64,000 nucleotides of DNA from Pseudomonas putida (GCF_002906855.1 NZ_MINI01000048.1:434001-498000); one strand, 5' to 3'; positions 43,177 through 51,949 are shown, counted from the stretch's first letter. Notes: generated by a model not told the origin, from the letters alone. Translations and numbers: made by a program.

Positions 43177-45729
43177 ATGAAAAAAACGCTGTTTCAGCTG
43201 CACTGGTTCTTTGGCATTACCGCAGGCCTGGTGCTGGCCTTGATGGGCATCACCGGTGCGCTGTACTCGTTCCAGGAGGAGCTGCTGCGCGCGTTCAACG
43301 CCGATGTTCTCAAGGTCGAAGTGCGCGCCGAGGGTGTACTGCCACCCGCCGAATTGGTTCGCCGGGTCGAGGCCGAGCAAGGCGAAAAGGTGTCGATGCT
43401 GTGGGTGGATGTGCGCGAAGGCAACGCCGCGCGGATCTTCTTCACCCCGTCACCCGGCGAGCGCCGTGGCCAACTGCATTACGCCGACCCGTACACTGGT
43501 GAACTCAAGGGCGAAGTGGCCGGGCAAGACTTCTTCAACCTCATGCTCACCCTGCACCGTTTTCTGGCCATGGGTGATACCGGCCGGCAGGTCACTGGTG
43601 CCTGCACCCTGATGCTGGTGTTCTTCTGCCTGTCCGGTCTGTACCTGCGCTGGCCGCGCAAGGCGCTGGACTGGCGCACCTGGCTGACCTTCGACTGGGC
43701 CAAGAAAGGCCGCGCCTTCAACTGGGACCTGCACGCCGTCGCCGGCACATGGTGCCTGCTTTTCTATCTGCTGTTTGCCCTGACCGGGCTGTTCTGGTCC
43801 TACGAGTGGTACCGCGAAGGCCTGAACAAGCTGTTGGCCGACGCGCCAGCCGCTGGCCAGCAACAAAAGCGCGGCGAAGGCCGTGGCCGCCACGGGCCGC
43901 AGAAATTCGACAAGGACGCCCCGCCGCTGGTGGTCGACTATGACGCCATCTGGGCCAACCTCAAGGACGCTGCCGGCCCTGGCCTTGCCACCTATAACCT
44001 GCGCCTGCCACCGGTTGGTGGCCAGCCGGCCAACCTGTTCTACCTGCTGGAAAACGCCGACCACCCACGCGCCTTCAATACCCTGGTGCTGGACCCGGCC
44101 ACCGGCCAGGTGAAAAGCCACGACCGCTACACCGACAAGTCCTTCAAGGCCCAGTTGCTGCAGAGCGTCTACGCCCTGCATGTTGGCGAGTACTTTGGCC
44201 TGCCGGGGCGCATCATCGTCACCATCGCCAGCCTGACCATGCCGCTGTTCTTCGTTACTGGCTGGCTGTTGTACCTCGACCGCCGCCGCAAGAAGCGCCA
44301 GGTGCGTGCCGCCCGCGATAACGTTGCCAGCAACGGTGCCAGCGGCGACAGCTGGCTGATCGGCTTTGCCAGCCAGAGCGGCTTTGCCGAGCAATTGGCC
44401 TGGCAGAGCGCCGGCCAGCTGCAGGCCGCCGGCCTGCCGGTGCAGGTACGCGCGCTGGCCAAGCTGGGTGAAGACGACCTGCGCCAGGCCCGCCGTGCGC
44501 TGTTCGTGGTCAGCACCTTCGGCGACGGCGAAGCGCCCGACAGCGCCCGAGGCTTCGAGCGCAAGGTGCTCGGCCAGCCGTGGGCGCTGAACAACCTCAA
44601 CTACGCCCTGCTCGCCCTCGGCGACCGCCAGTACCCGCACTTCTGCGGCTTCGCCCGTCGCCTGCAGGCATGGCTGGGCGAGCGCGGTGCCAGCAGCGCG
44701 TTCAGCCCGGTAGAGGTGGACAACGCCGACCAGGTGGCCCTGCAGCAGTGGCAGCAGGAACTGGCGCAACTGACCGGTGCCCAGCCGGTGGCCGCCTGGC
44801 AGCCGTCCAGCTTCGGCAATTGGTCGCTGGTAAGCCGCCAACTGCTCAACCGTGGCAGCCAGGGCCAGCCGGTGTATCTGCTGGGCCTGCAGCCGCAAGA
44901 GCCGTCCAGCTGGGAGGCCGGCGACTTGGTGGAGATCCTACCGCTCAATGGGCAGCCAAGGATCGACGCGTTCCTCAAAGGCATGGCACTGGACGCCGCT
45001 GCCCAGGTACAGGTGAATGGCCTGAACGAAACCCTTGCCCAGGCGCTGGCCGGCCGCCAGCTGCCGATCCGTCGCGATCACCTGATCGGCTTGCAGCCGC
45101 AAGCGCTGGTCGATGCATTGGTGCCGATCGGCACCCGCCAATACTCCATTGCCTCGATTGCCAGCGATGGCGTGCTGGAACTGATCGTGCGCCAGGAACG
45201 CCACGCCGATGGCATGCTGGGCCTGGGTTCCGGGTGGCTGACCGAATACCTGCCGTTGAACGGTACGTTGAGCCTGCGCCTGCGGCGCAACAGTGGCTTT
45301 CACCTGCCGCAGAGCACCACACCAATGATACTGATCGGCAACGGCACTGGCCTGGCCGGCCTGCGCAGCCTGATCCGGGCGCGGGTGAATGCTGGCGAAC
45401 AACGTAACTGGCTGCTGTTCGGCGAGCGGAACCGCGCGCACGACCTGCTGTGTGGCGATGAGCTACAAGGCTGGCTGGCAAGGGGCGAACTGGCACGCCT
45501 GGACCTGGCGTTCTCGCGGGATCAGCCGGAGAAGGTGTATGTGCAGGACGTGTTGCTGCAGCAGGCTGAGGAGTTCAAGCGCTGGGTAGCTGACGGGGCT
45601 TGCGTGTATGTTTGTGGCAGCCTGCAAGGGATGGCTGCGGGGGTGGATGCGGCGCTCAATGCCATGCTTGGAGGCGCGGTCGTCCAGCAGTTGATCGAGG
45701 ACGGTCGGTATCGGCGGGATGTGTACTGA
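43177..45729 (+). CDS. piuB: PiuB-type PepSY membrane flavoreductase (sulfite reductase-like C-terminus)
   Basis: Large inner-membrane protein of 850 residues likely to reduce ferric siderophore or release its iron. Order of parts: a PepSY-associated membrane region with four spans (about 8-30, 145-165, 190-215, 360-385) bearing spaced His residues, e.g. LTLHRFLAMGD and WDLHAVAGTW; a flavodoxin domain (about 415-545: GFASQSGFAEQLA, VSTFGDGEAPD, LGDRQYPHFCG); and an FNR-type FAD/NADPH reductase (about 560-850: RQYSIAS, IGNGTGLAGLRSL, YVCGSLQGMAAGV). This fusion allows electrons to pass from NADPH through the membrane. Position next to the receptor matches piuB (PA4513). Start ATG 43177 has only weak ribosome-binding sequence. 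Confidence 0.9.
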   Translation: MKKTLFQLHWFFGITAGLVLALMGITGALYSFQEELLRAFNADVLKVEVRAEGVLPPAELVRRVEAEQGEKVSMLWVDVREGNAARIFFTPSPGERRGQLHYADPYTGELKGEVAGQDFFNLMLTLHRFLAMGDTGRQVTGACTLMLVFFCLSGLYLRWPRKALDWRTWLTFDWAKKGRAFNWDLHAVAGTWCLLFYLLFALTGLFWSYEWYREGLNKLLADAPAAGQQQKRGEGRGRHGPQKFDKDAPPLVVDYDAIWANLKDAAGPGLATYNLRLPPVGGQPANLFYLLENADHPRAFNTLVLDPATGQVKSHDRYTDKSFKAQLLQSVYALHVGEYFGLPGRIIVTIASLTMPLFFVTGWLLYLDRRRKKRQVRAARDNVASNGASGDSWLIGFASQSGFAEQLAWQSAGQLQAAGLPVQVRALAKLGEDDLRQARRALFVVSTFGDGEAPDSARGFERKVLGQPWALNNLNYALLALGDRQYPHFCGFARRLQAWLGERGASSAFSPVEVDNADQVALQQWQQELAQLTGAQPVAAWQPSSFGNWSLVSRQLLNRGSQGQPVYLLGLQPQEPSSWEAGDLVEILPLNGQPRIDAFLKGMALDAAAQVQVNGLNETLAQALAGRQLPIRRDHLIGLQPQALVDALVPIGTRQYSIASIASDGVLELIVRQERHADGMLGLGSGWLTEYLPLNGTLSLRLRRNSGFHLPQSTTPMILIGNGTGLAGLRSLIRARVNAGEQRNWLLFGERNRAHDLLCGDELQGWLARGELARLDLAFSRDQPEKVYVQDVLLQQAEEFKRWVADGACVYVCGSLQGMAAGVDAALNAMLGGAVVQQLIEDGRYRRDVY

Positions 45730-45745
45730 CACTTGCTCCTGTCGT

Positions 45746-45782
45746 CCGCTGCGCAGAAAACCATTCCTTTACTGCGCAGCGG
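45746..45782. terminator. Bidirectional hairpin between piuB and paralogue B
   Basis: Perfect 11-bp stem (ccgctgcgcag/ctgcgcagcgg) with a 15-base AT-rich loop, centred in the 67-bp gap between two convergent genes. Confidence 0.65.
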
Positions 45783-45796
45783 AATCGATAGGACTG

Positions 45797-46357
45797 TTAG
45801 TATATTTTGATGTGATGCAATTCGAATGTAAGAATTTTGCCACTCTCGACATTCAAGTATTCAAGCCCGTTCAAAGGGTCTTGGTATGCAGCAACCCGTC
45901 GTCCTTGATCGTCGCGCAAATGAAGTTGGACGCCGTCAAGACTTCGGCTGTACCTTTCCCATTCGGTAATTGCTTCAAGCTTCCAGTGCTTGACGGTCGC
46001 TTGCGTCGCGAACGCCGCGTAAAGCGGCGACACATGATCGAGTATTTTATTTGCTGTAGAAATGCCGTAAAAGCCAACATAGCCGTTGAGGCTATATCCG
46101 AGTTTTCCCTCTGCGAGGTCCCCCCCTTGGCCATCATCGGCCCCCCTGATGCGATAGTAGACCCGAGTACCATAGTCTGCTTCGAAGAGGAACAACAAAC
46201 GAGCGTCCTTTGAGTTATCCTTGAAGCGGTCGCGGATGACCAGCCAACCATCTCGTTCCGTGCTCCAGGGCGCAGCACCTCGGTCACAGACACCGACGTA
46301 GCCCGAATAGCCTTCTGTGGTGCAATAGAGTTGTGCGGAGAAATCTGTTCTGAACAT
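45797..46357 (-). CDS. Unknown protein, paralogue B of a pair flanking piuB (186 aa)
   Basis: Homologous to the protein at 42621-43085: FSAQLY (6-11), YVGV (20-23), GWL (37-39), RLLFLFEADYGTRVYYRI (53-70), SLNGYVGFY (89-97), WKLEAITEW (125-133) and LHLRDDQGRR (145-154) align in order, ending in I-Y like its partner. It has an extra stretch of roughly 20 residues (98-120). No signal peptide or membrane span; many Tyr and Arg; probably beta-rich. AAGGA precedes ATG 46357. Base composition is visibly less GC-rich than its surroundings (for example 30 of 60 bases in 45841-45900 are G or C), consistent with acquisition by transfer. Family and role unknown. Confidence 0.78.
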   Translation of the reverse strand: MFRTDFSAQLYCTTEGYSGYVGVCDRGAAPWSTERDGWLVIRDRFKDNSKDARLLFLFEADYGTRVYYRIRGADDGQGGDLAEGKLGYSLNGYVGFYGISTANKILDHVSPLYAAFATQATVKHWKLEAITEWERYSRSLDGVQLHLRDDQGRRVAAYQDPLNGLEYLNVESGKILTFELHHIKIY

Positions 46358-46430
46358 TGTTAAGTCCTTGGTAGATGCTGTGATTGATACAACATCATCC
46401 TCGACAACAAATTCTCAATGCAGCGTGAAG

Positions 46431-46454
46431 GCCTTCCAGCACCGCTTGGAAGGC
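46431..46454 (-). terminator. Hairpin after the omega-amidase gene
   Basis: 8-bp stem (gccttcca/tggaaggc) with an 8-base loop just past the minus-strand stop. No T-run worth noting. Confidence 0.5.
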
Positions 46455-46470
46455 TCAATGTATCTGGTAG

Positions 46471-47262
46471 TTAATGTAATTCAAAAATGTCCGCATCCAA
46501 GTTAGCTGGAAACTTGGCCCGGTACGCTGCCAGCTCAGCCGCGTTCAACACGGCGGTGAACACCCCATCGGCCTCCCCGGCACTGAGCAGGCTCTCGCCC
46601 TGGAAGTCCAGCACCTGGCTGTCGCCGGAATAGGCAAAGCCCTTGCCGTCGGTACCCACCCGGTTAACAGCCGCCACATAGCACAGGTTCTCGATACCTC
46701 GCGCCGGCAACAGGCGGTTCCAGTGCTGGCGGCGCGCAGCCGGCCAGTTGGCGGTATACAGCAACAGGTCCGTGTCCTGGGCATCGCGGCTCCACACCGG
46801 GAAGCGCAGGTCGTAACAGATCAGCGGGCGAACCCGCCAGCCCTTGATCTCGAACTGCACCTGGCGCTCGCCGGGGGTGTAGTGCTTGTGCTCACCGGCC
46901 ATGCGGAACAGGTGGCGTTTGTCGTAGTGCAAAATCTCGCCATCCGGGCGTGCCCACAGCAGGCGGTTGCGGTGGCTGCCATCGGCGGCCTGGATAATCA
47001 CGCTACCGGTGATCACCGCATTGTACTTCTTCGCCTGGGCCTTCAGCCATTTGTAGGTCGGGCCGTTCTCAGGCTCGCACAGGCTTTCCGACTGCATGGA
47101 AAAACCGGTGGTGAACATTTCCGGCAAAATCACCAGGTCCACTTCGCCCACCTGCTCCAGCAACACCTCGAAGTGCGCATAGTTGGCCTCGCGGTCATGC
47201 CAGGCCAGGGTGGTTTGCACCAGGGCGACTTTCAGGTTCGGCAGTGTGCTCAGATCGCGCAT
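46471..47262 (-). CDS. Omega-amidase / nitrilase-superfamily hydrolase (YafV-like)
   Basis: Cytoplasmic C-N hydrolase of 263 residues that probably converts 2-oxoglutaramate to 2-oxoglutarate. The triad is clear: Glu48 (LPEMF), Lys115 (YDKRHLF) and Cys149 (ICYDLRFP). The W-N-L region TANWPAARRQHWNRLL is also present. ATG 47262 lies inside the last codons of the aminotransferase gene (overlap 13 bp), giving direct coupling. Together the pair would transaminate a 2-oxo acid with glutamine and remove the 2-oxoglutaramate product, as in methionine salvage. This pathway link is from the known YbdL/omega-amidase families, not proved here. Confidence 0.9.
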   Translation of the reverse strand: MRDLSTLPNLKVALVQTTLAWHDREANYAHFEVLLEQVGEVDLVILPEMFTTGFSMQSESLCEPENGPTYKWLKAQAKKYNAVITGSVIIQAADGSHRNRLLWARPDGEILHYDKRHLFRMAGEHKHYTPGERQVQFEIKGWRVRPLICYDLRFPVWSRDAQDTDLLLYTANWPAARRQHWNRLLPARGIENLCYVAAVNRVGTDGKGFAYSGDSQVLDFQGESLLSAGEADGVFTAVLNAAELAAYRAKFPANLDADIFELH

Positions 47263-48398
47263 AGTTTTTCCGCTGCCTGACGCAGCGTCTCCTCTCGTTT
47301 GGCAAAGCACAGGCGTACCAGGCGTTGCTCGGGAATGGGTTGCTGGTAGAACACCGACACCGGAATGGTCGCTACGCCGTGCTCACGGGTCAGCCACAGC
47401 GACATGTCGACATCATTCAGGTCCGGGCGGATCTGCGAATAGTCCACCAGCTGGAAATAAGTGCCCGCCGTAGGGGTAAAGCTGAATCGCGAACCTTCCA
47501 GCAAGCCGCAGAACAGGTCGCGCTTGGCTTGGTAGAAGGCCGGCAATTCATCGATATGCTCCGGGTGCTCGGCCATGAAGTCGGCCAGCGCGCACTGCAA
47601 CGGCGTCACCCCGCAGAAGTTGACGTACTGGTGCACCTTGCGCAGCTCGGCGCTCAGCGCTGGCGGGGCAATCACGTAGCCGGTCTTCCAGCCGGTGACG
47701 TGGTAAGTCTTGCCGAACGAGCTGACCACGAAGGCGCGCGAGTACAAATGCGCGTGGGCCAGCACGCTGGCGTGACGCACGCCGTCGTAGACCAGGTGCT
47801 CATAGACTTCATCGCTGACCACGTAGATATCGCGGTCGGCGATCAGCCGGGCCAATTGGTCAAGGTCTTCGCGGGTGATCAGCGCACCGCTGGGGTTATG
47901 CGGCGAGTTGAGGATGACCATGCGCGTGCGCGGGCTCAGGGCGTCGCTGAACTTCTGCCAGTCGATGCGGAAGTCGCCGTCGCTCAGCTGCACATGCACA
48001 CAGCGCCCGCCTGCCAGTTCCACGGAGGGCTCGTAGCTGTCGTAGCAGGGGTCGAAGACGATCACCTCGTCACCCGCCTGTACAACCGCCTGGATGGCGC
48101 AGAAGATCGCCTCGGTGGCACCCGGGGTGATGGTCACTTCCTGATCGGCATCCACCTGGGCGCCATACAACCGCGCAACCTTGGCCGCCACTTGCTGACG
48201 CAGGGCCGGCAGGCCGGTCATCGGCGAGTACTGGTTGTGCCCGGCGGCCACGTGCCGGCCGACTGCATCGAGCAGCGCCTGCGGGCCGTTGAAGTCGGGG
48301 AAACCCTGGGACAGGTTGAGCGCGCCGGTCTGCACGGCGAGCTGGGACATGGTGGTGAAGATGGTCGTGCCGACATTCGGCAGTTTGCTGCGGATCAT
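47250..48398 (-). CDS. ybdL: Methionine/glutamine-type aminotransferase (YbdL/MtnE-like, class I)
   Basis: PLP-dependent class-I/II aminotransferase of 382 residues. Lys230 in SSFGKTYHVTGWK is the internal aldimine Lys; ITPGATEAIFCAI (about 90-102), NSPHNPSG (164-171) and SDEVYEHLVYDG (195-206) are further cofactor and substrate blocks. The NLSQGFPDF segment near residue 30 is typical of methionine/kynurenine-type members such as E. coli YbdL. It overlaps the downstream omega-amidase gene. ATG 48398 is the natural start with AAAGAGGG upstream. Confidence 0.9.
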   Translation of the reverse strand: MIRSKLPNVGTTIFTTMSQLAVQTGALNLSQGFPDFNGPQALLDAVGRHVAAGHNQYSPMTGLPALRQQVAAKVARLYGAQVDADQEVTITPGATEAIFCAIQAVVQAGDEVIVFDPCYDSYEPSVELAGGRCVHVQLSDGDFRIDWQKFSDALSPRTRMVILNSPHNPSGALITREDLDQLARLIADRDIYVVSDEVYEHLVYDGVRHASVLAHAHLYSRAFVVSSFGKTYHVTGWKTGYVIAPPALSAELRKVHQYVNFCGVTPLQCALADFMAEHPEHIDELPAFYQAKRDLFCGLLEGSRFSFTPTAGTYFQLVDYSQIRPDLNDVDMSLWLTREHGVATIPVSVFYQQPIPEQRLVRLCFAKREETLRQAAEKLCAI

Positions 48399-48507
48399 GG
48401 AGCCCTCTTTCCTGGGGTGTATCCGGCACGGGGTGGAGTCCGAGCATAGCGGATCGAGCGGTCAGGAAAAAGGTTGAAACAATAGGGGGATTGCTTTGGA
48501 TCAAAGG

Positions 48508-48537
48508 GCTTCTTCGCGGGCAAGCCCGCGAAGAAGC
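48508..48537 (-). terminator. Compact 14-bp-stem hairpin downstream of der
   Basis: gcttcttcgcgggc and gcccgcgaagaagc are perfect complements with a two-base aa gap, so the element is essentially a fused REP-like palindrome 10 bp past the der stop. It is likely the terminator of the der-bamB operon. Confidence 0.75.
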
Positions 48538-48547
48538 AGACGCGGAA

Positions 48548-50011
48548 TCAGCGCTTGTCGCGGCGCTTCTTCTCGGCCTTCTTGTGGTGCGACATCAGGC
48601 GGCGCTTCTTGTTGACCTGGCGATCGGTGAGGGTGTTCTTCTTGCCCTCGTACGGGTTCTCACCGCCCTTGTACTCGATACGGATCGGCGTACCGACCAG
48701 CTTCAGCACGCGGCGGTAGGTGTTTTCCAGGTAACGCGAGTAGGACTTCGGAATCTTCTCGGTCTGGTTGCCGTGAATCACGATCAGCGGCGGGTTGGCA
48801 CCACCCAGGTGGGCATAGCGCAGCTTGATGCGGCGACCGTTGACCAGCGGCGGCTGGTGCTCGCTCACGGCATCTTCGAGGATCTGCGTCAGGCGGCTGG
48901 TCGGCCAGCGGGTGACCGCCGACTTGAACGCAGCCTGTACCGACTTGTACAGGTGGCCAACGCCAGTGCCGTGCAGGGCAGAGATGAAGTGGATGTCGGC
49001 GAAGTCGACGAAGAACAGCCGGCGCTCCAGCTCGGTCTTCACGTAGTCGCGCTCGCCCGACTCCATGCCATCCCACTTGTTCAGGGCGATGACGATGGCG
49101 CGGCCGGCTTCCAGGGCGAAGCCCAGCAGGTTGAGGTCATGGTCGACCACACCTTCGCGGGCATCCATGACGAAGATCACCACGTTGGCGTCCTTGATCG
49201 CCTGCAGCGTCTTCACCACCGAGAACTTTTCGACTTCCTCGTGGATCTTACCGCGCTTGCGCACGCCGGCGGTGTCGATGAAGGTGTACTTCTCGCCATC
49301 ACGCTCGAACGGGATGTAGATACTGTCGCGGGTGGTGCCCGGCTGGTCGTATACCACCACACGCTCTTCGCCGAGCATGCGGTTTACCAGGGTCGACTTG
49401 CCCACGTTCGGGCGGCCGATGATGGCGATCTTGATGCCATCTTTCTCGCTCGGGCCGGGGATGCGAACCGCTTCCTCGCCTTCGGCGACTTCTTGGTCCA
49501 GAGCTTCTTCCTCGGCGTCACGAGGAATATGGCCGAGTACGCTTTCCATCAGCGCGTTGATGCCACGGCCTTGGGAACCGGCCACCGGAATGGCGTTGCC
49601 CATGCCCAGCGGCGAGAACTCGGCGCGGGCGACGTCGGCGTCGATGTTGTCGATCTTGTTGGCCACCAGGATGGCCGACTTGTTGCGCTTGCGCAGGTGC
49701 TCGGCAATCATCTGGTCTGCGGCGGTCATACCGGCGCGGGCGTCGACCAGGAACAGTACGTAGTCGGCTTCTTCGATGGCCATGAGCGACTGCTCGGCCA
49801 TCTTCTCGTCCATGCCCACTTCGTCACCGGTGATACCGCCGGTGTCGATGAGGATGAAGGAACGACCCTGCCAGGTGGCATCACCGTATTGACGGTCACG
49901 GGTCAGGCCCGACAAGTCACCGACGATGGCATCGCGGGTCTTGGTCAGGCGGTTGAACATGGTGGATTTGCCGACGTTCGGGCGGCCCACCAGGGCGATT
50001 ACGGGAACCAT
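48548..50011 (-). CDS. der: GTPase Der (EngA), double-domain ribosome assembly factor
   Basis: Essential tandem GTPase for 50S ribosomal subunit maturation, 487 residues. Domain 1 has GRPNVGKSTMFNRL near residue 10, DTGGI and NKID; domain 2 repeats with GRPNVGKSTLVNRM near 185, DTAGV and NKWD. A KH-like domain follows (about 360-450) and then a basic tail rich in Lys/Arg (KKRRLMSHHKKAEKKRRDKR). The ATG at 50011 (MVPVIALVGRP) is preferred over GTG 50023 because GGAG sits 7 bp before it. It lies downstream of bamB. Confidence 0.97.
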   Translation of the reverse strand: MVPVIALVGRPNVGKSTMFNRLTKTRDAIVGDLSGLTRDRQYGDATWQGRSFILIDTGGITGDEVGMDEKMAEQSLMAIEEADYVLFLVDARAGMTAADQMIAEHLRKRNKSAILVANKIDNIDADVARAEFSPLGMGNAIPVAGSQGRGINALMESVLGHIPRDAEEEALDQEVAEGEEAVRIPGPSEKDGIKIAIIGRPNVGKSTLVNRMLGEERVVVYDQPGTTRDSIYIPFERDGEKYTFIDTAGVRKRGKIHEEVEKFSVVKTLQAIKDANVVIFVMDAREGVVDHDLNLLGFALEAGRAIVIALNKWDGMESGERDYVKTELERRLFFVDFADIHFISALHGTGVGHLYKSVQAAFKSAVTRWPTSRLTQILEDAVSEHQPPLVNGRRIKLRYAHLGGANPPLIVIHGNQTEKIPKSYSRYLENTYRRVLKLVGTPIRIEYKGGENPYEGKKNTLTDRQVNKKRRLMSHHKKAEKKRRDKR

Positions 50012-50128
50012 GCGGCTCTCCACTCTTGAATTCTTGAAAATGCAAAGGCCGCTGCAAGGCAGCGGCCGGAGTTCGGGCGGCGTGTCCTACGCCGCGGCCT
50101 GAAGCCCGCCAAGGCTTCAAGCATAGCT

Positions 50129-51271
50129 TCAGCGGATGGTCAGTGCCTCGAGCTTGCCGCTGTTGCCGAAGACGTAGATGGTGTCGCCGACCACAAGTGG
50201 GCGGGCGCGCAGGCCATCGCTGTCGATACGCTCACGGCCGACGAAGCGGCCATCGACCTGGCTCAGCAGGTGCAGGTAACCCTCAAAGTCCCCCACAGCC
50301 ACGTAGCTGGAGAACACTTCAGGCGCGGTCAGCTGACGGCGGGCCATCGAATCGTTGGTCCACAGCGCGCTGGAAGAGCGCTCGTCGACACTTTCAACGG
50401 TACCGGTAGCTTCGCTGACATAGACGTTGCCGTAGCCCTGGGCGACGCCCACGTAGCTGGAGGCATCGCGCTGCCACAGCACGCGGCCGCTTTCCAGGTC
50501 CAGGCCCGCTACGCGGCCCTGGTAGGTGCTGACGTACAGGGTACCACCAGACAGCAGCAGGCCGCCGTCGATGTCGACCACGCGGTCCAGCTCGGAACGG
50601 CCCTGCGGGATGGCCACGCGGCTCTCCCACACCGGCACGCCGTTGTTGATATCCACCGCCACCACCTTGCCGGTGGACAGGCCGGCGACGGCCAGGCGGT
50701 TGGTGGCAATTGGCGCGCCGGTGCCACGCAGGGTCAGCACGGCCGGGGTGTTTTCGTAGATCCAGCGGCGGTTGCCGGTACTGGCGTCGAGGCCGATCAG
50801 GCGGTCGTCCTGGGTCTGCACCACCACCACGTCACCGTTGTTGGCAGGCGGCGCCAGCACTTCACTGGTCACGCGCGAGCGCCAACGCTCTTCACCGGTG
50901 CTGGAGTCCAGGGCGACCACTTCACCCTTGAGGGTGCCGAGCATCACCAGGCCGTAGCCCACGCCGACAGCGCCGGACACCGGCAGCTCGAGGTCTTTCT
51001 TCCACACCACGTCACCGGTGATGCGGTCGAGGGCGAAGACTTCGCCGTTGACGTCGGAGGCGTAGATACGGTCGTTCTCGATCGCCGGAACCAGGGTGTT
51101 GTAGGTTTCACCCTGGCCGTCACCGATCGAACGGCTCCACTGCTTCTTCAGCACCACTTCTTCGGTGAACTTGGTCAGCTCGGCCGGTGGCAGTTCCTTC
51201 TTGCTGTTGCTGCTGCAACCTGCGGCCAGCACGGCCAGGGTCAGCACTGCTGCTTGTTTCCAACCGATCAC
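50129..51271 (-). CDS. bamB: Outer-membrane assembly lipoprotein BamB
   Basis: Lipoprotein of the beta-barrel assembly (BAM) complex, 380 residues. The signal has lipobox LAAGC (Cys19 region), and the rest is an eight-bladed propeller of PQQ-like repeats (e.g. RITGDVVWKKDLE, VVALDSSTGEERWR, RLIGLDASTGNRRW, LDLESGRVLWQRD). The start is GTG 51271, directly following the yfgM-like TAA with GGGGA upstream. Order hisS-yfgM-bamB-der is conserved in gammaproteobacteria. Confidence 0.97.
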   Translation of the reverse strand: MIGWKQAAVLTLAVLAAGCSSNSKKELPPAELTKFTEEVVLKKQWSRSIGDGQGETYNTLVPAIENDRIYASDVNGEVFALDRITGDVVWKKDLELPVSGAVGVGYGLVMLGTLKGEVVALDSSTGEERWRSRVTSEVLAPPANNGDVVVVQTQDDRLIGLDASTGNRRWIYENTPAVLTLRGTGAPIATNRLAVAGLSTGKVVAVDINNGVPVWESRVAIPQGRSELDRVVDIDGGLLLSGGTLYVSTYQGRVAGLDLESGRVLWQRDASSYVGVAQGYGNVYVSEATGTVESVDERSSSALWTNDSMARRQLTAPEVFSSYVAVGDFEGYLHLLSQVDGRFVGRERIDSDGLRARPLVVGDTIYVFGNSGKLEALTIR

Positions 51272-51910
51272 TTACGCGTCCCCTTTGGCCAGGTCATCCA
51301 GCTTCAGTTGCAGGCCACCGACCGCTGCTTCATCAGATAGCGCGGCCTTGGCTTTTTCGTAGGCACTGTGGGCATCGTCGCCGCGACCCAGCTGCACCAG
51401 CAGGTCACCCTTCAGTTCTTCGCGGCTGGCCAGGAAAGCCTTGTCAGCATCGCCGTCGAGCAGTTTGAGGGCCTCTTCGGCCTTGTTCTGAGCGGCGAGC
51501 ACGCGCGCCAGGCGCTGGCGCGAGATTTCGCCCAGGGTGACGTCGGCCGGCTTGTCCAGCACGCTCTTCAGCTCGGCAGCGGCGTCGTCGAGCTTGCCGC
51601 TCTCGACCGCGACCTTGGCCACGAACAGGCTGCCGTACTGGGCGTACGCCGTACCGCCGAACTCGCTCTTGAGCTTGCCGGCCAACTCCGCGACCTTGGT
51701 CGCGTCTGGCTGGCCATTCGGCGTCAGGCTGGTCTCAAGCAGGGCCTGATACAGCTGCGAGGCACCTTGCGACTGGTTGTTCTGGTACTTGTGCCAGGTA
51801 TTCCAGCCCAACACCACCACGCCAGCCAGCAGGGCACCGGTCAGCAGCGGCTTGCCGTTGCGGTTCCACCAGTCCTTGACCCCTGCCAGTTCATCATCGG
51901 TACTCGACAC
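51272..51910 (-). CDS. yfgM: YfgM-like ancillary SecYEG/periplasmic chaperone-link protein (TPR)
   Basis: Membrane-anchored protein of 212 residues. A short cytoplasmic segment is followed by a single span (KPLLTGALLAGVVVLGWNTW, about 18-37) and a periplasmic TPR-like helical region (e.g. SLFVAKVAVESGKLDDAAAE, AAQNKAEEALKLLDGDADKA). In E. coli YfgM associates with SecYEG and PpiD. The GTG start at 51910 has AGGAG 8 bp upstream. It lies between hisS and bamB, as in most relatives. The stop abuts the bamB start with no gap. Confidence 0.9.
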   Translation of the reverse strand: MSSTDDELAGVKDWWNRNGKPLLTGALLAGVVVLGWNTWHKYQNNQSQGASQLYQALLETSLTPNGQPDATKVAELAGKLKSEFGGTAYAQYGSLFVAKVAVESGKLDDAAAELKSVLDKPADVTLGEISRQRLARVLAAQNKAEEALKLLDGDADKAFLASREELKGDLLVQLGRGDDAHSAYEKAKAALSDEAAVGGLQLKLDDLAKGDA

Positions 51911-51949
51911 CCCAATACTCCTTTTCGCCTATTCGCTTGTTGAACCGCG

